A stretch of 5,257 nt of DNA from Ruminococcus sp. UBA4385 (GTDB lineage: Bacteria > Bacillota_A > Clostridia > Oscillospirales > Ruminococcaceae), in NCBI GenBank assembly GCA_002391065.1, contig DGRP01000024.1:1-5257 (forward strand), read 5' to 3'. Of this stretch, positions 3,412 through 5,257 are shown piece after piece. The notes beneath the pieces are model-generated. The model did no database searches. It had not been told where the DNA came from and worked only from the letters and a program-made list of their open reading frames with translations. Numbering within the stretch: the stretch's first letter is position 1; each line of letters begins with the position of its first letter. The translations under genes and the position numbers were made by a program.

Positions 3412-5257
3412 ATGGCTACACTAAAGCAAACTAAAATAGGCGAGACTGTCCGTGTTACGAAAATAGGCGGAGAGGGCTCGCTGAGACAGCACTTTCTTGA
3501 TATGGGAATTATCCCCGGTGCTGAGATAACTGTGATAAAATATGCTCCTATGGGCGACCCTATAGAGCTGATGATACACGGGTATGAGCTTACTCTGAGG
3601 CTTGCAGACGCTGACAATATCGAGGTTGAGCCTGCGCAGAGCTCTCAGAAGGCAGAGAAAAAGCCTTCAAAAAAAGCAAAGACCGAGCACCCGGGTCTCG
3701 GTGAAAGCGGAAAGAGATACCACCCCAAGGGCAGCGGCGACCCCGTACCCGAGGGCACTACTCTGAGCTTTGCGCTGGTAGGAAACCAGAACAGCGGAAA
3801 GACTACTCTCTTTAACCGCCTGACGGGCTCTAATCAGCACGTCGGCAATTTCCCGGGTGTTACTGTTGACCGAAAGGACGGCGCTATAAAGGGTCAGCCG
3901 AATACGGTGATAACCGATCTGCCGGGTATTTACTCGATGTCGCCCTACAGCAGTGAGGAGATAGTTTCCAGAAACTTTGTTATAAATGAAAAGCCCCATG
4001 CTGTTATAAATATAGTTGATGCTACGAACATAGAGCGAAACCTGTATCTTACGCTCCAGCTTATTGAAATGGGCAGACCTATGGTAGTGGCTCTGAATAT
4101 GATGGACGAGCTTACCTCAAACGGCGGAAGCATAGACGTAAACCTTATGGAGAAGCTTCTCGGGGTGCCTGTGGTGCCTATCTCTGCGGCTAAGAACATG
4201 GGTATAGATGAGCTTATTGACCACGCTGTTCATGTTGCGTATTATCAGGAAAAGCCGCTTTATCAGGACCTTTGCGAAAAGGAAGACCACGGCGGAGCAG
4301 TTCACAGGTGTATTCATTCGATAGCGCACCTTATTGAGGACCATGCAGAAAAAGCAGGTCTGCCGCTTAGATTTGCGGCAAGCAAGGTTGCCGAGGACGA
4401 TCCGCTGATAATTGAGCAGCTCGGCATTGACGATGATGAAAAGCATATTGTCGGGAAGATAGTCCGTCAGATGGAAAAGGAGAGAGGTCTCGACAGCTGT
4501 GCGGCTATTGCGGATTCACGGTTTAATTTTATAATGAAGGTCTGTGAGGAGTCAGTCACAAAGCCTAAGGAAAGCAAGGAAAAGGTAAGAAGTCAGCGTA
4601 TTGACTCTATACTTACGGGAAAATATACGGCTATACCTGCATTTATAGCAATTATGGCGCTGGTGTTCTGGCTGACCTTCGGGGTTATAGGTGCGAAGCT
4701 TCAGGAACTTTTAGAAAACGGTATAGGCTGCCTTGCCGATGCCGCCGATAAGGGGCTTTCAAACGCAGGAGTAAATAAAGTAATACACAGCCTTATAATT
4801 GACGGTATTTTTGAGGGTGTGGGAAGCGTGCTGAGCTTCCTGCCGCTGATAGTTACGCTGTTTTTCTTCCTTTCTATACTTGAGGACAGCGGCTACATAG
4901 CGAGGGTCGCCTTCGTGATGGACAAGCTTTTAAGGAAAATAGGTCTGTCGGGGCGCAGCATTGTGCCAATGCTTATAGGCTTCGGCTGTACTGTTCCTGC
5001 CGTAATGGCGACAAGAACTCTCCCGAGTGAGCGTGACCGCAAAATGACGATACTGCTCACACCTTTTATGAGCTGTACGGCAAAGCTTCCGATATATGCG
5101 TTCTTTATAAACGCATTTTTCCCGAGGTACAAGGCATTTATAATCACAGGGCTGTATATTCTGGGTATCATATTCGGAATAATTGCATCGGTGATTTATA
5201 AAAAGACCGTTTTCAAGGGCGAGGCTGTACCCTTTGTAATGGAGCTTCCGAACTACA
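3412..5257 (+). CDS. feoB: FeoA-FeoB fusion, ferrous iron transporter (3' end outside the window)
   Basis: An open frame of 615 codons runs from ATG 3412 to the window edge without a stop. AGAGGTG (3401-3407) is the SD. Residues 1-73 are a FeoA SH3-like domain (SLRQHFLDMGIIPGAEI, about 23-39). A polar Lys/Pro-rich linker, about 74-117, joins it to FeoB. The FeoB G domain shows G1 GNQNSGKTT (124-132), G2 in NFPGVTV (146-152), G3 DLPG (169-172), G4 NMMD (229-232) and G5 SA (258-259). A helical GDI-like region follows, then membrane segments from about 405. The permease core has the Gate motifs GCTVPAVMATRTL (525-537) and PFMSCTAKLPIY (551-562), with conserved cysteines C526 and C555. Function: GTP-dependent Fe(II) uptake through the cytoplasmic membrane; FeoA normally assists FeoB, and here is covalently attached. 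FeoB proteins are usually 650-800 residues, so the last membrane helices lie beyond the window. N-terminal FeoA fusions are already known in other bacteria. Confidence 0.95.
   Translation, partial: MATLKQTKIGETVRVTKIGGEGSLRQHFLDMGIIPGAEITVIKYAPMGDPIELMIHGYELTLRLADADNIEVEPAQSSQKAEKKPSKKAKTEHPGLGESGKRYHPKGSGDPVPEGTTLSFALVGNQNSGKTTLFNRLTGSNQHVGNFPGVTVDRKDGAIKGQPNTVITDLPGIYSMSPYSSEEIVSRNFVINEKPHAVINIVDATNIERNLYLTLQLIEMGRPMVVALNMMDELTSNGGSIDVNLMEKLLGVPVVPISAAKNMGIDELIDHAVHVAYYQEKPLYQDLCEKEDHGGAVHRCIHSIAHLIEDHAEKAGLPLRFAASKVAEDDPLIIEQLGIDDDEKHIVGKIVRQMEKERGLDSCAAIADSRFNFIMKVCEESVTKPKESKEKVRSQRIDSILTGKYTAIPAFIAIMALVFWLTFGVIGAKLQELLENGIGCLADAADKGLSNAGVNKVIHSLIIDGIFEGVGSVLSFLPLIVTLFFFLSILEDSGYIARVAFVMDKLLRKIGLSGRSIVPMLIGFGCTVPAVMATRTLPSERDRKMTILLTPFMSCTAKLPIYAFFINAFFPRYKAFIITGLYILGIIFGIIASVIYKKTVFKGEAVPFVMELPNY

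Overview
The window looks like chromosome of a Gram-positive gut or rumen anaerobe of the Clostridia, probably a Ruminococcus-like member of the Ruminococcaceae/Oscillospiraceae. The reasons are the strong Shine-Dalgarno sites, sigma-A type promoters, frequent ATA, AGA and AGG codons, a tRNA-Tyr with encoded CCA, and Firmicutes-type metal transport genes. The genus is an inference from gene style, not from a marker gene. Three metal-related coding units and a tRNA tail are present. No mobile-element protein, CRISPR array or rRNA was found.

Layout. Positions 1-69 are the 3' part of a tRNA-Tyr gene (anticodon GTA). Positions 70-342 hold no gene but are dense in small repeats: a GC-rich hairpin right behind the tRNA, a 24-bp inverted repeat made of AGTGAAT heptamers, three short hairpins, and five tandem copies of a TTACCTA heptamer. 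Positions 343-1014 (minus strand) encode a 223-residue regulator that joins an ArsR/SmtB metal-sensor domain to a C-terminal AraC-type double helix-turn-helix. Positions 1015-1163 are a compact divergent control region with two overlapping promoters and an 11-2-11 palindromic operator. Positions 1164-1382 encode a 72-residue soluble heavy-metal-associated (HMA) protein, and 1413-3308 a 631-residue CPC-type P1B ATPase that lacks its own N-terminal HMA domain. A terminator (3326-3362) and a new extended -10 promoter (3354-3382) separate this from an open FeoA-FeoB fusion gene (3412 to the window end), whose 3' end lies outside.

How the parts fit. The regulator most likely represses both itself and the HMA/ATPase operon until excess Zn, Cd or Pb releases it from the palindrome. 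The soluble HMA protein and the HMA-less ATPase together look like a P1B-2 exporter with its metal-binding domain encoded separately. FeoAB is a separate GTP-dependent ferrous iron importer. The least usual points are the ArsR-AraC domain fusion and the way one operator covers the +1 region of one promoter and the -35 box of the other. The families themselves are known. I do not see a wholly new system here.
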